From the NCBI RefSeq assembly GCF_014334055.1, contig NZ_CP060490.1, forward strand, positions 2,356,001 through 2,420,000: a stretch of DNA of 64,000 nucleotides, written 5' to 3'. Positions 43,623-53,463 of this stretch are shown here, in pieces. The stretch's first letter is position 1; each line of letters begins with the position of its first letter. The stretch is from Oscillibacter hominis (lineage in GTDB: Bacteria; Bacillota; Clostridia; Oscillospirales; Oscillospiraceae). Made by a program: the position numbers and the translations under genes. The notes below the pieces were generated by a model, which did no database searches, was not told the DNA's origin, and saw only the letters and a list, made by a program, of their open reading frames with translations.

Positions 43623-45140
43623 TCAGCTCCAGAGCTGCCCGGCCACATCATAGCCGGAGTAATCTGCCACGGAGTTCACATCGCTGAGCATCACGGAGGT
43701 GACGCCGAAGAAGCGGGCCAGCTGAAGCCGGGCCGATACGGCGTCTTCATCGTTGTACCAGACGGTGGTCTGGCCGGCGCCAGTGCCGGAGACGGCATAG
43801 GCACTGGCGTAGCGGCCGGCATGGTATCCGTTGCCATATTTAAGCAGTTCCTCGATCTGGGCCGCAGTCCGGCTGCCGTCCGGGCGGATTTGGTCGCCCT
43901 CGCCCTTCCAGGCGGAGCCGGTGGTGGTCAGCAGCACGGTGGTCTTCCATGCGGGCACCTTGCCCTGAAGCCCGGCAAGGGCGTAGTACAGTTCCTCCAG
44001 CGGCTCCAGAGGCGCGATGGGGAAGCCGCTCTCCGTCTGCTCATAGGAGGCCACCCGGAGGATCATCCGGTCCGCCGTCTTTCCCAACGCCTCATAGTCA
44101 TAGCCTCCCGGCGCTTCGTCGTTCCAGGCGGGCGCGTCCACCATTACATAGAGGAGCTTTCCCTTTGTCATGCGGCCCTTGATCTCCTCCGCCAGTTTGA
44201 CCAGCTTTTCCTTTCCAGCGGAGGTCAATCCCGGCACATCCAGCAAGATCCCGTCATACCCAAAGAGCTCCATATTGTCCGCCAGCGTCCAGGCCACCGC
44301 CTGCATGCCGCTCATGGTGTCTTCCTCCACCACCTCTTTGCCGCACGCGGCGTACATCAGCGCCTTGGCCCCGGTGCCGCGGACCAGGTCCCGGACGGCG
44401 GGGTCCCCTTCAAACGTGGCGTCGATGCCCTCCAGCCTGGCCATCTCCACCGCCACGGCATTCATCCTGACGGGCAGGGCCTTGGTTTCCTGGCTGGCCA
44501 GGCCGCCCACAAAGGTGGTGTTCAGATGATACTTGTCATATACGCGCATCAGCAGCACCGCCGCCTGTTCCCGGGTGGCCTTCTGGCTGGGGGAAAAGGT
44601 AGTGGGCGAGGTTCCGTTGACCAGCCCCAAGTTGTAGGCCACGGCAATATACCCGCTGTTGGTGGTCAGGTCGGTGAAGGGGGAGGGGAGCTGCTGCACC
44701 AGCCCGGCCAGCGCTTCATAGTCCAGCGCCCGGACGATCATCACCGCCATCTCCTCCCGGGTAATGGGATCGCCGGGGCGGAAGCGCTCGCTTTGCAGCG
44801 TAATGGCCCCATGGGCATAGGCGGCCTCCACAGAGCCGTAATACCAGGCCGCCGTGTCCTTCACATCGGAAAAGGTGGGCGCGGCGGGGCGCACCTCCGT
44901 CCAGCCGAACAGCCGGACCAGCGCGGTTGCAAAGGCGGCCCGGGACATCCGGTGGCCGTAGCCGAAGCGGGCGCTGTCATAGCCGGAGAGGATTCCGGCC
45001 TCCACCGCCCGGGCAATACTCTCCTCCGCCCAGCTGCCGTCGGGCACGTCGCCGAAGCGCACCGCGCCCGCAGCGCTCACGCTCAGGGCCGATACGGTCA
45101 GGGCAAGCGTCAGGGCAAGGGATAAAATCCGTTTCTTCAT
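43623..45140 (-). CDS. SLH-domain surface protein with a GH18-like domain lacking the catalytic Glu
   Basis: 505 residues with a signal peptide (~24). Three SLH domains follow (~27-195; each starting FGDVPDGSW, FSDVKDTAAWYY, FTDLTTNSGYIAV). Residues ~210-505 resemble the glycoside hydrolase 18 / YaaH-type barrel: a strand ending YDGILLDVPG, where active family members have D-x-x-D-x-D-x-E; the acid/base Glu is replaced by Pro-Gly. So a wall-attached carbohydrate-binding rather than hydrolytic role is likely. It diverges from recJ. Confidence 0.82.
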   Translation of the reverse strand: MKKRILSLALTLALTVSALSVSAAGAVRFGDVPDGSWAEESIARAVEAGILSGYDSARFGYGHRMSRAAFATALVRLFGWTEVRPAAPTFSDVKDTAAWYYGSVEAAYAHGAITLQSERFRPGDPITREEMAVMIVRALDYEALAGLVQQLPSPFTDLTTNSGYIAVAYNLGLVNGTSPTTFSPSQKATREQAAVLLMRVYDKYHLNTTFVGGLASQETKALPVRMNAVAVEMARLEGIDATFEGDPAVRDLVRGTGAKALMYAACGKEVVEEDTMSGMQAVAWTLADNMELFGYDGILLDVPGLTSAGKEKLVKLAEEIKGRMTKGKLLYVMVDAPAWNDEAPGGYDYEALGKTADRMILRVASYEQTESGFPIAPLEPLEELYYALAGLQGKVPAWKTTVLLTTTGSAWKGEGDQIRPDGSRTAAQIEELLKYGNGYHAGRYASAYAVSGTGAGQTTVWYNDEDAVSARLQLARFFGVTSVMLSDVNSVADYSGYDVAGQLWS

Positions 45141-45246
45141 GGTTTATTCTCCTTTCGCAAAGTGGCTTTTGGAGATAGTCTGTCCCACATTTTAGCAAAT
45201 TATGGCCTGTTCGTCAAATTTTGGTGCAAAGATGAGCAGTTTTCCC

Positions 45247-45275
45247 TTTACGTGTGATACAAAATTTGCTATACT
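45247..45275 (+). promoter_or_regulatory. recJ promoter
   Basis: TTTACG (45247-45252), 17 bp, TATACT (45270-45275) with an extended TGC. It is 52 bp before the recJ ATG and probably drives recJ-relA and possibly more of the downstream run. Confidence 0.65.
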
Positions 45276-45327
45276 TATTTAGTTATTGTGGAGTAATAGA
45301 CTGCTTTGAGAGGGGAGGCGGCGGACA

Positions 45328-47415
45328 ATGAAGTACGAGCGCTGGAATGTGGCCGGGGCCTGCGACGGCCTGGCCGCGGAGCGCCTGGTGGAAAACGGAT
45401 ACCCGTATCTGCTGTCGCTGGTGCTGGCCTCCCGGGGCGTGGACACGGTGGAGCAGGCCGCCGCCCATTTGGAGCGGGAGCGCCACCTGAGCCACTCCCC
45501 CATGCTGATGCGGGACATGGGCAAAGCCGTGGAGCGGATTCAGCGGGCCATTTCCGCGGGCGAACTCATCGCGGTCTACGGAGACTACGACGTGGACGGC
45601 ATCACCTCCACCTGCCTGGTCATCGACTATTTGAAAAACGCGGGCGGGCGGTGTCTGCGCTATATCCCCCGGCGCATAGAGGACGGCTACGGCCTCAGCT
45701 GCGACGCCATCGCCTCCCTGCACAGCCAGGGGGCCACGCTGCTCATCACCGTGGACTGCGGCATCACCGGCGTGGAGGAGGCGGCCTTTGCCAGGAAGTT
45801 AGGCATGGATGTGGTCATCACCGACCACCACGAGTGTAAGGATGTGCTGCCAGACGCCGTGGCCGTGGTGGATCCCCACCGCAGCGACTGCCCCTACCCG
45901 TTCAAATCCCTGGCCGGCGTGGGCGTGGCGCTGAAGCTGGTGCTGGCCCTGGGCGGGGAAAACCGGGAGGACGCCCTCTTTGCCCGCTACTCCACCCTGG
46001 CCGCCATCGGCACTGTGGCCGATGTGATGCGCATGGAGGGGGAGAACCGCACCATCGTCTACCGGGGGCTGGAGGCGCTGCCCCACACGGATTTTGTGGG
46101 CATTCACGCCCTTTTGAAGGAGGCGGGCCTGGCGGGAAAGGCCGTCACCTCCATCCAGATCGGGTTTGTCCTGTCCCCGCGGATCAACGCCGCAGGGCGC
46201 ATGGGGGCCGCCGACCTGGCTGCCGAGCTGCTGATGACCGACGACCCCGCCCGGGCCGAGGAGCTGGCCCGCCAGCTGTGTGAGCTGAACCGGGAACGCC
46301 AGGCGGTCGAGCAGAGCATCTGTACCGAAGCCATCGAGAAAATCCAGGCCCTGCCCGAGAGCGAGCGCAGCGCCCTGGTCCTGGCCAGCGAGGACTGGCA
46401 TCAGGGTGTGGTGGGCATCGTGGCCTCCCGCCTCAGTGAGAAGTACTCCTGCCCCAGCTTTATGATCCATCTGCAGGACGGGTGCGGGAAAGGCTCCTGC
46501 CGCAGCTACGGCGGGTTCAACCTCTTCGCCGCCCTGGAGTTCTGCTCCGACCTGCTGGAGGGCTTCGGAGGCCACGAGCTGGCCGCCGGCTTCACCATCC
46601 GGGAGGAGAACATCCCCGCCTTCCGCCAGCGGATGAACGACTATGTGCGTCACTCCTGGGGCGGGAAGCTGCCGGTCTCCTCTTTGGAGGTGGACGCGGT
46701 GATCGCCCATCCGGGCCGGCTCAGCACCGCGGAGGTGGAAGCCCTCTCCCAGCTGGAGCCCTACGGCTCCGGCAACGCCCGGCCGGTGTTCGCCCTCTTC
46801 GGCGCGGTGGTGGACTCCATGCAGAGCGTGGGCCAGGGCAAACATCTCAAGCTGCGCCTGAGCAAGGGCTGCCAGAAGTTTGAAGCCATCTTTTTCTCCG
46901 CCACGGCGGAGCAGTGCGGCATATGCGCCGGGCAGAGGGTGGACGCCGCTTTCCACCTTCAGCTCAACACCTTCCGGGGCGTCACCAACCTCCAGCTTCA
47001 GATGATCGACATCCGGCCTTCCCGCTACCCCAGCCGCAGCGAATCGGAATCCGCCGCCCTGGTGCGCCGCCTGGTGGAGGATGGGCCCATTTCCGCCCAG
47101 GAAGCCTCACGGATGTTAGGCAGCCGGGAGCAGTTTGTTCGGCTGTGGCGCTCCCTTGCCCAGCGTGTGGGCGATGGGGACCTGGAGGCCCCGGCCCTGC
47201 CGCTGCTGCGGGCGCTGGCCTCCGACCTCTCCGGCTGCGAATCCTTCCTGCGGGCCTCCCTGGGCCTGGCGGTCTTCTCCGAGCGGGGCCTTTTGTCCGT
47301 CCGGCAGAAAGAGGAATACCTGCTGCTGCGGCTAACCGACCGCGGCGTCAAAGTCGACTTGTATGCCTGTCCCTATCTGGACCGGCTTTCTTCCATACTC
47401 ACTCCCCGAAACTGA
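45328..47415 (+). CDS. recJ: Single-stranded-DNA exonuclease RecJ
   Basis: 695 residues. Motifs of the DHH phosphoesterase core are clear: DYDVDGITST, VDCGITG, TDHHECK, VDPHRSDCPYP; the DHHA1 domain has GGFNLFAALE and GGHELAAGF. It degrades single-stranded DNA 5' to 3' in recombination and repair. A C-terminal extension (~560-695) holds a helical region. relA follows after 14 bp. Confidence 0.93.
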   Translation: MKYERWNVAGACDGLAAERLVENGYPYLLSLVLASRGVDTVEQAAAHLERERHLSHSPMLMRDMGKAVERIQRAISAGELIAVYGDYDVDGITSTCLVIDYLKNAGGRCLRYIPRRIEDGYGLSCDAIASLHSQGATLLITVDCGITGVEEAAFARKLGMDVVITDHHECKDVLPDAVAVVDPHRSDCPYPFKSLAGVGVALKLVLALGGENREDALFARYSTLAAIGTVADVMRMEGENRTIVYRGLEALPHTDFVGIHALLKEAGLAGKAVTSIQIGFVLSPRINAAGRMGAADLAAELLMTDDPARAEELARQLCELNRERQAVEQSICTEAIEKIQALPESERSALVLASEDWHQGVVGIVASRLSEKYSCPSFMIHLQDGCGKGSCRSYGGFNLFAALEFCSDLLEGFGGHELAAGFTIREENIPAFRQRMNDYVRHSWGGKLPVSSLEVDAVIAHPGRLSTAEVEALSQLEPYGSGNARPVFALFGAVVDSMQSVGQGKHLKLRLSKGCQKFEAIFFSATAEQCGICAGQRVDAAFHLQLNTFRGVTNLQLQMIDIRPSRYPSRSESESAALVRRLVEDGPISAQEASRMLGSREQFVRLWRSLAQRVGDGDLEAPALPLLRALASDLSGCESFLRASLGLAVFSERGLLSVRQKEEYLLLRLTDRGVKVDLYACPYLDRLSSILTPRN

Positions 47416-47429
47416 GGTGAATCAACCCG

Positions 47430-49637
47430 ATGACCGTGTATGAACAATATGAACGGCTGGAAAAAACCGTGGCCGCCTATAACCCCGGCGCTGACTTCCA
47501 GCAGATACGCGCCGCCTTTGAGTTCGCGGAAAAGGCCCACACCGGGCAGAAGCGCAAAAGCGGCGAGCCCTATATCATCCATCCGCTGGCCGTGGCCCAG
47601 ATCGTGGCGGAGGAGCTGCACCTGGACTCGGAGTCCATCATTGCCGCGCTGCTCCACGACGTCATTGAGGACACGGCCGCCAACCATGAACAGGTCTCCA
47701 AGCTCTTTTCCCCCACTGTGGCCGACCTGGTGGAGGGCGTCAGCAAGCTGACCCGCATCCAGTACGCCACCAAAGAGGATGAGCAGATGGAGAACCTGCG
47801 CAAGATGCTCATCGCCATGTCCAAGGACATCCGGGTCATCCTCATCAAGATCGCCGACCGGCTGCACAACATGCGGACCATGGAGTACCAGACCGCGCCC
47901 AAGCAGAAGCAAAAGTCCCTTGAGACCATGGAGATCTATGCCCCCATCGCCCACCGGCTGGGCATGCAGCGGGTGAAGTGGGAGCTGGAGGATCTGTCCT
48001 TAAAATACCTGGACCCGGTGGCCTACACAGAGATCGTCACCACCATTGGCGCCAAGGAGACCGAGTACAACGCCTTCATGCAGCGCACCCAGGACCAGAT
48101 CCACCAGCGCCTGGAGGAGCTGAACATCCCCCACAAGGTCTACGGCCGCATCAAACATCCCTACAGCATCTACCGCAAGATGTTCAACCAGAACAAGCAG
48201 CTTGACGAGATTTTCGACCTCTTTGCCTTCCGGGTGATTGTGGATTCGGTGGGGGACTGCTACAACGTCCTGGGCGTGGTCCACGACATCTATAAGCCCA
48301 TTTTGGGCCGGTTCAAGGACTATATCGGCACCCCGAAGCCCAACGGCTACCAGTCCCTCCACACCACCGTGGTGGGGGAGTCCGGCATCCCCTTTGAGGT
48401 GCAGATCCGCACCCAGGAGATGCACGAGATCGCCGAGTACGGTGTGGCCGCCCACTGGAAGTACAAGCAGAACGGCCAGGGCGGCGGCACCGAAGGCCGT
48501 TATGAGTGGGTGCGGCGGCTGCTGGAGAACCAGGAGGGCGCCGACGCCGAGGACTATATCCACTCTTTGAAAATCGACATGTTTTCCGACGAGGTCTTTG
48601 TGTTCACGCCCAACGGGGACGTGCAGAACCTGCCCGCCGGGGCGACGCCCATCGACTTCGCCTACGCCATCCACTCCGCCGTGGGCAACCACATGGTGGG
48701 GGCCAAGGTCAACGGCCGCATCGTCACCTTTGACTATCCGCTGAAAAACGGCGACATTGTGGAGGTCATCACCTCCAAGAGCGCCAAGGGCCCCAGCCGG
48801 GACTGGATGAAGATTGCCAAAAGCTCCGAGGCCCGCAGCAAAATCCGCCAGTGGTTCAAAAAGGAGAAGCGGGACGAGAACATTGTCAACGGCCGCGCCG
48901 CTTTTGAGGCGGAGCTGAAGCACTGCAACATCCCGCTGAAGGACGTGCTGGATCCGGAGAATCTGCCCGGGCTTTTGAAACGGGTCTCCTTCGGCTCCCT
49001 GGACGAGCTGTACGCCGCCATCGGCTACGGCGGCTTCACCGCCCAAAAGGCGGTGAACCGGATGCAGGGCGAGCTGCAGCGCATCTCCAAGCAGCACCAG
49101 CTGGACAAGGCCTCCACCGTCCCGGTGGACGGCAAGCCCGAGGTGGTGCGCCCGGTGGTGCCCCGCCGCGCCAAGAGCGAGCAGGGCATTGTGGTGGAAG
49201 GCCTCTCCAACTGCCTCGTGAAGTTCTCCAAGTGCTGCACCCCTGTCCCCGGCGATGAGATCATCGGCTTCATCACCAGGGGCTACGGCGTGTCCGTGCA
49301 CCGCTGCGACTGCCCCAACGCCTCGCTGGAGCGGCGCAGCGCTCCGGATCAGCAGGGCCGCTGGATCAAGGTTTCCTGGGGCTCGGACACCCGGGAGAGT
49401 TATCCCACCTCTTTGGAAATTTTCTCCAAGGACCGCAACAACCTGGTGTTAGACATCTCCGCGGCCCTGTCCACGACCCAGACCCGGGTCTCCTCCATGA
49501 ACTGCCGCACCACAGAGGACAATTTTGCCGTCATCAGCCTGGAGATCGACGTCCGGGACGGCGAGCAGCTTCAGACCGTGATGCGCAAGCTGAACCAGAT
49601 TTCCGGCGTCATGCAGGTGACGCGGCCCGCCGGATAA
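47430..49637 (+). CDS. relA: Bifunctional (p)ppGpp synthetase/hydrolase RelA/SpoT
   Basis: 735 residues, usual length. In order: an HD hydrolase domain (HPLAVAQIVAEELHL, LLHDVIEDT, IADRLHNMRTM); a synthetase domain (DLFAFRVIVDSVGDCYNVLG, then DYIGTPKPNGYQSLHTTVVG); a TGS domain (FVFTPNGDVQNLPAGATPID); a zinc-finger-like segment with CCTPVPGDEI and HRCDCPN; and a C-terminal ACT domain. Both catalytic cores look intact, so it makes and degrades the stringent-response alarmone on ribosomes. Confidence 0.96.
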   Translation: MTVYEQYERLEKTVAAYNPGADFQQIRAAFEFAEKAHTGQKRKSGEPYIIHPLAVAQIVAEELHLDSESIIAALLHDVIEDTAANHEQVSKLFSPTVADLVEGVSKLTRIQYATKEDEQMENLRKMLIAMSKDIRVILIKIADRLHNMRTMEYQTAPKQKQKSLETMEIYAPIAHRLGMQRVKWELEDLSLKYLDPVAYTEIVTTIGAKETEYNAFMQRTQDQIHQRLEELNIPHKVYGRIKHPYSIYRKMFNQNKQLDEIFDLFAFRVIVDSVGDCYNVLGVVHDIYKPILGRFKDYIGTPKPNGYQSLHTTVVGESGIPFEVQIRTQEMHEIAEYGVAAHWKYKQNGQGGGTEGRYEWVRRLLENQEGADAEDYIHSLKIDMFSDEVFVFTPNGDVQNLPAGATPIDFAYAIHSAVGNHMVGAKVNGRIVTFDYPLKNGDIVEVITSKSAKGPSRDWMKIAKSSEARSKIRQWFKKEKRDENIVNGRAAFEAELKHCNIPLKDVLDPENLPGLLKRVSFGSLDELYAAIGYGGFTAQKAVNRMQGELQRISKQHQLDKASTVPVDGKPEVVRPVVPRRAKSEQGIVVEGLSNCLVKFSKCCTPVPGDEIIGFITRGYGVSVHRCDCPNASLERRSAPDQQGRWIKVSWGSDTRESYPTSLEIFSKDRNNLVLDISAALSTTQTRVSSMNCRTTEDNFAVISLEIDVRDGEQLQTVMRKLNQISGVMQVTRPAG

Positions 49638-49643
49638 CGGCGT

Positions 49644-49791
49644 CGCAAGCTTCACATCCCTCACCTCCGCCTGCCGGCGGAAGCTCACTCGTTCCGCTGC
49701 TCCGCCTATTCGGGACAAAGGCCCTGCCTTTGCCCCGAGAAACGGGGGTGAGTGCGCAAGCTTCACATCCCTCACCTCCGCCTGCCGGCGG
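49644..49791. repeat. Pair of exact 37-bp direct repeats with a hairpin between them
   Basis: An identical 37-bp sequence (starting CGCAAGCTTCACATCCC) occurs at 49644-49680 and 49755-49791, period 111 bp. Between them TCGGGACAAAGG and CCTTTGCCCCGA form a 12-bp stem with one mismatch. No gene lies in this relA-dtd spacer. It may be a mobile intergenic repeat. Confidence 0.8.
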
Positions 49792-49855
49792 GTTCTGCGG
49801 ACGTTTTCCACAAGTTCAACAAACTTTTTCACATCATACAAGAGAGGTTTTTTCT

Positions 49856-50305
49856 ATGCGCGCAGTGGTTACCAAAGTACAGCACGCCTCTGTGGTCATC
49901 GACGGAGAGGTGCGGGGCAAAATCGGCCAGGGATTCCTGATCCTCTTGGGCGTCACTCATGAGGACACGGAGGTCCAGGCCAAAAAGCTCTGCGACAAAG
50001 TCTGCTCTTTGCGGATTTTTGACGATGAAAACGGAAAGATCAACAAGGGGCTGGAAGATGTGGACGGGGAACTGCTGATCATCTCCCAGTTTACCCTTTA
50101 CGGCAACTGCCGGCACGGCCGCCGGCCCGACTTCCTGGCCGCTGCCCGGCCGGAGACGGCCATCCCCCTGTACGAAACCTTCATCCGGCTGTGCCGGGAC
50201 AAGGGCTATCACGTGGAGACCGGCGAGTTCGGCGCCCACATGGAGGTCACCTCCCTCAACGACGGGCCCTTTACCCTTGTCATCGACACCGATCAGCTGG
50301 CATAA
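49856..50305 (+). CDS. dtd: D-aminoacyl-tRNA deacylase
   Basis: 149 residues, standard length. It removes D-amino acids (and glycine from tRNA-Ala) from tRNAs. Visible: N-terminus MRAVVTKVQHASVVIDGE, the SQFTLYGN catalytic Thr motif and the NDGPFT Gly-cis-Pro motif that positions the D-amino acid. The relA-dtd order is conserved in Firmicutes. GAGAGG precedes the ATG at some distance. Confidence 0.95.
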   Translation: MRAVVTKVQHASVVIDGEVRGKIGQGFLILLGVTHEDTEVQAKKLCDKVCSLRIFDDENGKINKGLEDVDGELLIISQFTLYGNCRHGRRPDFLAAARPETAIPLYETFIRLCRDKGYHVETGEFGAHMEVTSLNDGPFTLVIDTDQLA

Positions 50306-50322
50306 GAAAGGGAGGGACGGAT

Positions 50323-50946
50323 ATGAAACTTGAGACGCTTCAGGTGATGCCCCTGGGCACCAACTGCTATCTCCTTTGCGACGAGGAATCGGGCAAGTGC
50401 GCCGTGGTGGATCCCGGCGCCGAGCCGGAGCGCATCCTCCGCAAGGTGGCCGAGAGCGGCTGCGCCCTCCAGTGCATCTTTTTGACCCACGGCCACTACG
50501 ACCACACCGGCGGCGTGGCCGGCATTCAAGAGGCCTACCCAGGCATCCCGGTATACCTCAGCAGCAAGGACCGCTACGAGGATACAGCCGATCCCCGGAT
50601 CAAAATGCTCTATCCCGCCCTCTCCGGCAATCTGGTGGACTGGAAGGAGGGCGACCAGGTGATGCTGGGCTCCCTCACCGTCACGGTGCTGGAGACGCCG
50701 GGCCACTCCAAGGGATCGGTGACGCTCCAGTGCGGCGACATCCTGCTGTGCGGCGACACGCTGTTCGCCGGCTCCTGCGGCCGCTCCGACCTGGCCGGCG
50801 GCGACACCTGTGAGCTTTTATCCTCGCTGCGCCGGCTGGGCCGGCTGGAGGGCAACTATGCTGTGCTCCCCGGCCACATGGACCCTTCGGACTTAGACCG
50901 CGAGCGCGAGACCAACCCCTATCTCCGCCAGGCCCTTCGGGACTGA
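50323..50946 (+). CDS. MBL-fold metallo-hydrolase (glyoxalase II-like)
   Basis: 207 residues from ATG 50323, with GGGAGGGA upstream. The metal motif THGHYDHTGG, a later His in ETPGHSKGS, the Asp in LLCGDTLF and the final His in PGHMDP make a complete binuclear site. It is the YqgX/glyoxalase-II-type hydrolase often found between dtd and hemZ in Clostridia. The exact substrate is not known. Confidence 0.9.
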   Translation: MKLETLQVMPLGTNCYLLCDEESGKCAVVDPGAEPERILRKVAESGCALQCIFLTHGHYDHTGGVAGIQEAYPGIPVYLSSKDRYEDTADPRIKMLYPALSGNLVDWKEGDQVMLGSLTVTVLETPGHSKGSVTLQCGDILLCGDTLFAGSCGRSDLAGGDTCELLSSLRRLGRLEGNYAVLPGHMDPSDLDRERETNPYLRQALRD

Positions 50947-50985
50947 CCTCATCTCCCTCCGCCCCAGCGGAAGAAAGAACCGGCT

Positions 50986-52479
50986 ATGAAGCTACAATTT
51001 CAAGGACACGATTACCAATACGCAGTGGAGCAGAGCCTGCTGGCCCTGTTCCCACAAGAGCGCCCCCTCTATGACCCCATTGCGCCGGAGGACCGCAGCT
51101 GGGCCCAGGTCAGCCTCATTCAGGAGGGCCCTGTGTGGACGGCCCGCACCCTTCTGCGCCACGGCGAAAAGGAGGCGGAGGGCGTCTCCGGCGAGACCAT
51201 TCCGGAGGACTGCGGCGTCTATGAGGCGGAGCGGGAGAAGCAGAAGATCGTCAAGCTCAGCTTCTTCCAGGCCGCCCGGGCCGTCACCGGCGTCACGCCG
51301 CCCTGGGGCGCCCTGACCGGCATCCGCCCCGGAAAGCTGGCCGCCCGCTTTTTGGAGGAGGGAAGGTCGGAACAGGAAACCGACCGGATTCTGAGGGACA
51401 CCTATTTCGTCTCCCCCCAGAGGCGGCGGATGTGCATTGAGACCGCCCGGCAGGGGCTCAGCGCCGCGGCCGCCCTCTCTCCCCGGGACATCGCCCTCTA
51501 TATCGGCATCCCATTTTGCCCCACCCGCTGCGCCTACTGCAGCTTTGTCAGCAACAGCGTGGAAAAATCCTTTGCCCTGGTGGAGCCGTACCTCCAGTCC
51601 CTGCTGTCGGAGGTCCGTTCGGCCGGGGAGATGGCGGCGCGGTTAGGGCTGCGGGTCCGGGCCTTTTATATGGGCGGCGGTACGCCGACCACCCTGACGG
51701 CGGAGCAGATGGACCGCCTGCTCACGGAGGTGGAGCGCTCCTTCGATCTCTCCGGCTGTCTGGAGATCACCATTGAGGCTGGACGGCCCGACACCATTTC
51801 CCCGGAAAAGCTTGGCGTGCTTAAGGCCCACGGCACCACCCGGGTCTCCGTCAATCCCCAGACCATGGAGGACCGGGTGCTGCAGGCCATCGGCCGCCGG
51901 CACAGCGCGGAGGACATCCTCCGGGCCATGGAGGACGTCCGGGCGGCCCGGTTTGACCACGTGAACATGGATCTGATCGCAGGGCTTCCCGAGGACAGCG
52001 CGGAGGGCTTTTGCCGCACGCTGAACACTGTGCTCACCCTGGGCGCCGACAACATCACCGTCCACACCCTGAGCCTCAAAAAGGGCAGCCGCATCACCCT
52101 GGAGAACCGGGCCATCCCCTCGCCGGAGGAGGTGGGGAGGATGCTGGACTACTCCATCGACCGGCTGCGCAACGCGGGGCTGGCCCCCTACTACCTCTAC
52201 CGCCAGAAATACATGTCCGGCAGTTTTGAGAACACCGGCTGGTGCGTTCCCGGAGCAGAGGGGCTGTACAACATCTATATTATGGAGGAGCTCTGCTCCA
52301 TCCTTTCCCTTGGGGCCGGCGGTTCCACCAAGATGGTGGACGCCCGCCGGGGCCGCATTGAGCGGGTCTTTAATCTGAAGTACCCCAAGGAGTATATCGA
52401 GCGCCCGGAGAAAATCCAGGCCAATCAGGCGGCGTTTGCCGCGTTTTACGGTGGGGCGGGGGAGTGCTCCGCCCGCTGA
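50986..52479 (+). CDS. hemZ: Radical SAM coproporphyrinogen III oxidase-like protein (HemZ)
   Basis: 497 residues. An N-terminal domain (~1-160) precedes a radical SAM domain with the cluster motif FCPTRCAYCSF and a GGGTPT motif. HemZ-type proteins oxidise coproporphyrinogen without oxygen in heme synthesis, although related HemN-like enzymes have other roles, and no other heme genes lie here. It starts 39 bp after the MBL gene, in the same operon. Confidence 0.88.
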   Translation: MKLQFQGHDYQYAVEQSLLALFPQERPLYDPIAPEDRSWAQVSLIQEGPVWTARTLLRHGEKEAEGVSGETIPEDCGVYEAEREKQKIVKLSFFQAARAVTGVTPPWGALTGIRPGKLAARFLEEGRSEQETDRILRDTYFVSPQRRRMCIETARQGLSAAAALSPRDIALYIGIPFCPTRCAYCSFVSNSVEKSFALVEPYLQSLLSEVRSAGEMAARLGLRVRAFYMGGGTPTTLTAEQMDRLLTEVERSFDLSGCLEITIEAGRPDTISPEKLGVLKAHGTTRVSVNPQTMEDRVLQAIGRRHSAEDILRAMEDVRAARFDHVNMDLIAGLPEDSAEGFCRTLNTVLTLGADNITVHTLSLKKGSRITLENRAIPSPEEVGRMLDYSIDRLRNAGLAPYYLYRQKYMSGSFENTGWCVPGAEGLYNIYIMEELCSILSLGAGGSTKMVDARRGRIERVFNLKYPKEYIERPEKIQANQAAFAAFYGGAGECSAR

Positions 52480-52493
52480 AAGGAGCTGTTTTT

Positions 52494-53426
52494 ATGGCCT
52501 ATTCCCTGAAAGAAATCAACGAGGCAATCCGCAGCGACCCGGCGGCCTTTGTGGCTGAATGCGACGCCGCCTATCAGAAGAAAATTGAAAGCGCCGCTAA
52601 AAAAATCGCTGATCACCGGACCGAGTCCCACATCATCCTGCTCTCCGGCCCCTCCGGCTCCGGCAAGACCACCACAGCCATGAAGATCGAGGAGGTGCTG
52701 GACAACTCCGGCGTGGAGACCCACACCATCTCCATGGACGACTACTTTTTGTCCGTGGACCCGGAGACCGCGCCCCGGAACCGGGAGGGCGGCATCGACT
52801 ACGAGTCGCCCTTCTGCCTGGACATCGACCTTTTGAACCGCCATTTTGCCATGCTGGACCGGGGCGAAACCATCCATGTGCCCAAGTATGAGTTTGCCCG
52901 CCAGATCCGCAGCGCCACCATGACCCACCCGCTTCAGTTAGGCCAGGATGAGCTGGCCATCTTTGAGGGCATCCACGCCCTCAACGACGTGATAACGGGT
53001 AAGAACCCCAAAGCCTTCAAGCTCTATATCGCCGCCCGGTCCAACGTGGTGGACGAGGAGGGCGGCGTGGTCTTCCAGCACGCCTGGCTCAGGTTGGTGC
53101 GCCGCATCGTCCGGGACGCCAAGTTCCGCGGCAGCGACGCAGCCTTCACCATCAAGCTCTGGCCCAACGTCCGCCGGGGTGAGAAGCTCTATATCTCCCC
53201 CTACAAGGAAAATGCCAACCTGATGTTCGATTCCTCGCTTCCCTATGAGCTCTCGGTGCTCAAGCCGTTCGTGGTGCCCATGCTGGAGGAGCTGCCCCGG
53301 GGCAAGTACGACGTGGCGGACGACATGCTCCGCGCCTTTGACCGCATCGAGCCTCTGGACGAATCCTATGTTGCCCCCCGCTCCCTGGTCCGGGAGTTCA
53401 TCGGCGGCAGCGACTACGCATATTAA
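52494..53426 (+). CDS. Uridine kinase-like nucleoside kinase
   Basis: 310 residues from ATG 52494 (AAAGGAG upstream). The Walker A motif GPSGSGKTT lies near residue 52, followed by SMDDYF and a GGIDYESPFCLDIDLL segment as in the phosphoribulokinase/uridine kinase family. The C-terminus is longer than in uridine kinase. A role in nucleoside salvage is likely; the exact substrate is inferred. Confidence 0.85.
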   Translation: MAYSLKEINEAIRSDPAAFVAECDAAYQKKIESAAKKIADHRTESHIILLSGPSGSGKTTTAMKIEEVLDNSGVETHTISMDDYFLSVDPETAPRNREGGIDYESPFCLDIDLLNRHFAMLDRGETIHVPKYEFARQIRSATMTHPLQLGQDELAIFEGIHALNDVITGKNPKAFKLYIAARSNVVDEEGGVVFQHAWLRLVRRIVRDAKFRGSDAAFTIKLWPNVRRGEKLYISPYKENANLMFDSSLPYELSVLKPFVVPMLEELPRGKYDVADDMLRAFDRIEPLDESYVAPRSLVREFIGGSDYAY

Positions 53427-53463
53427 GCCCGGGTTTCCGGCGCTTTTGGAAAGGAGCTATCTT

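Noticed and set aside
49449..49841. Minus-strand frame in the relA-dtd spacer with a repeated RRQAEVRDVKLA peptide
   Set aside because: The peptide repeat is simply the 37-bp DNA repeat read in frame; no ribosome site.
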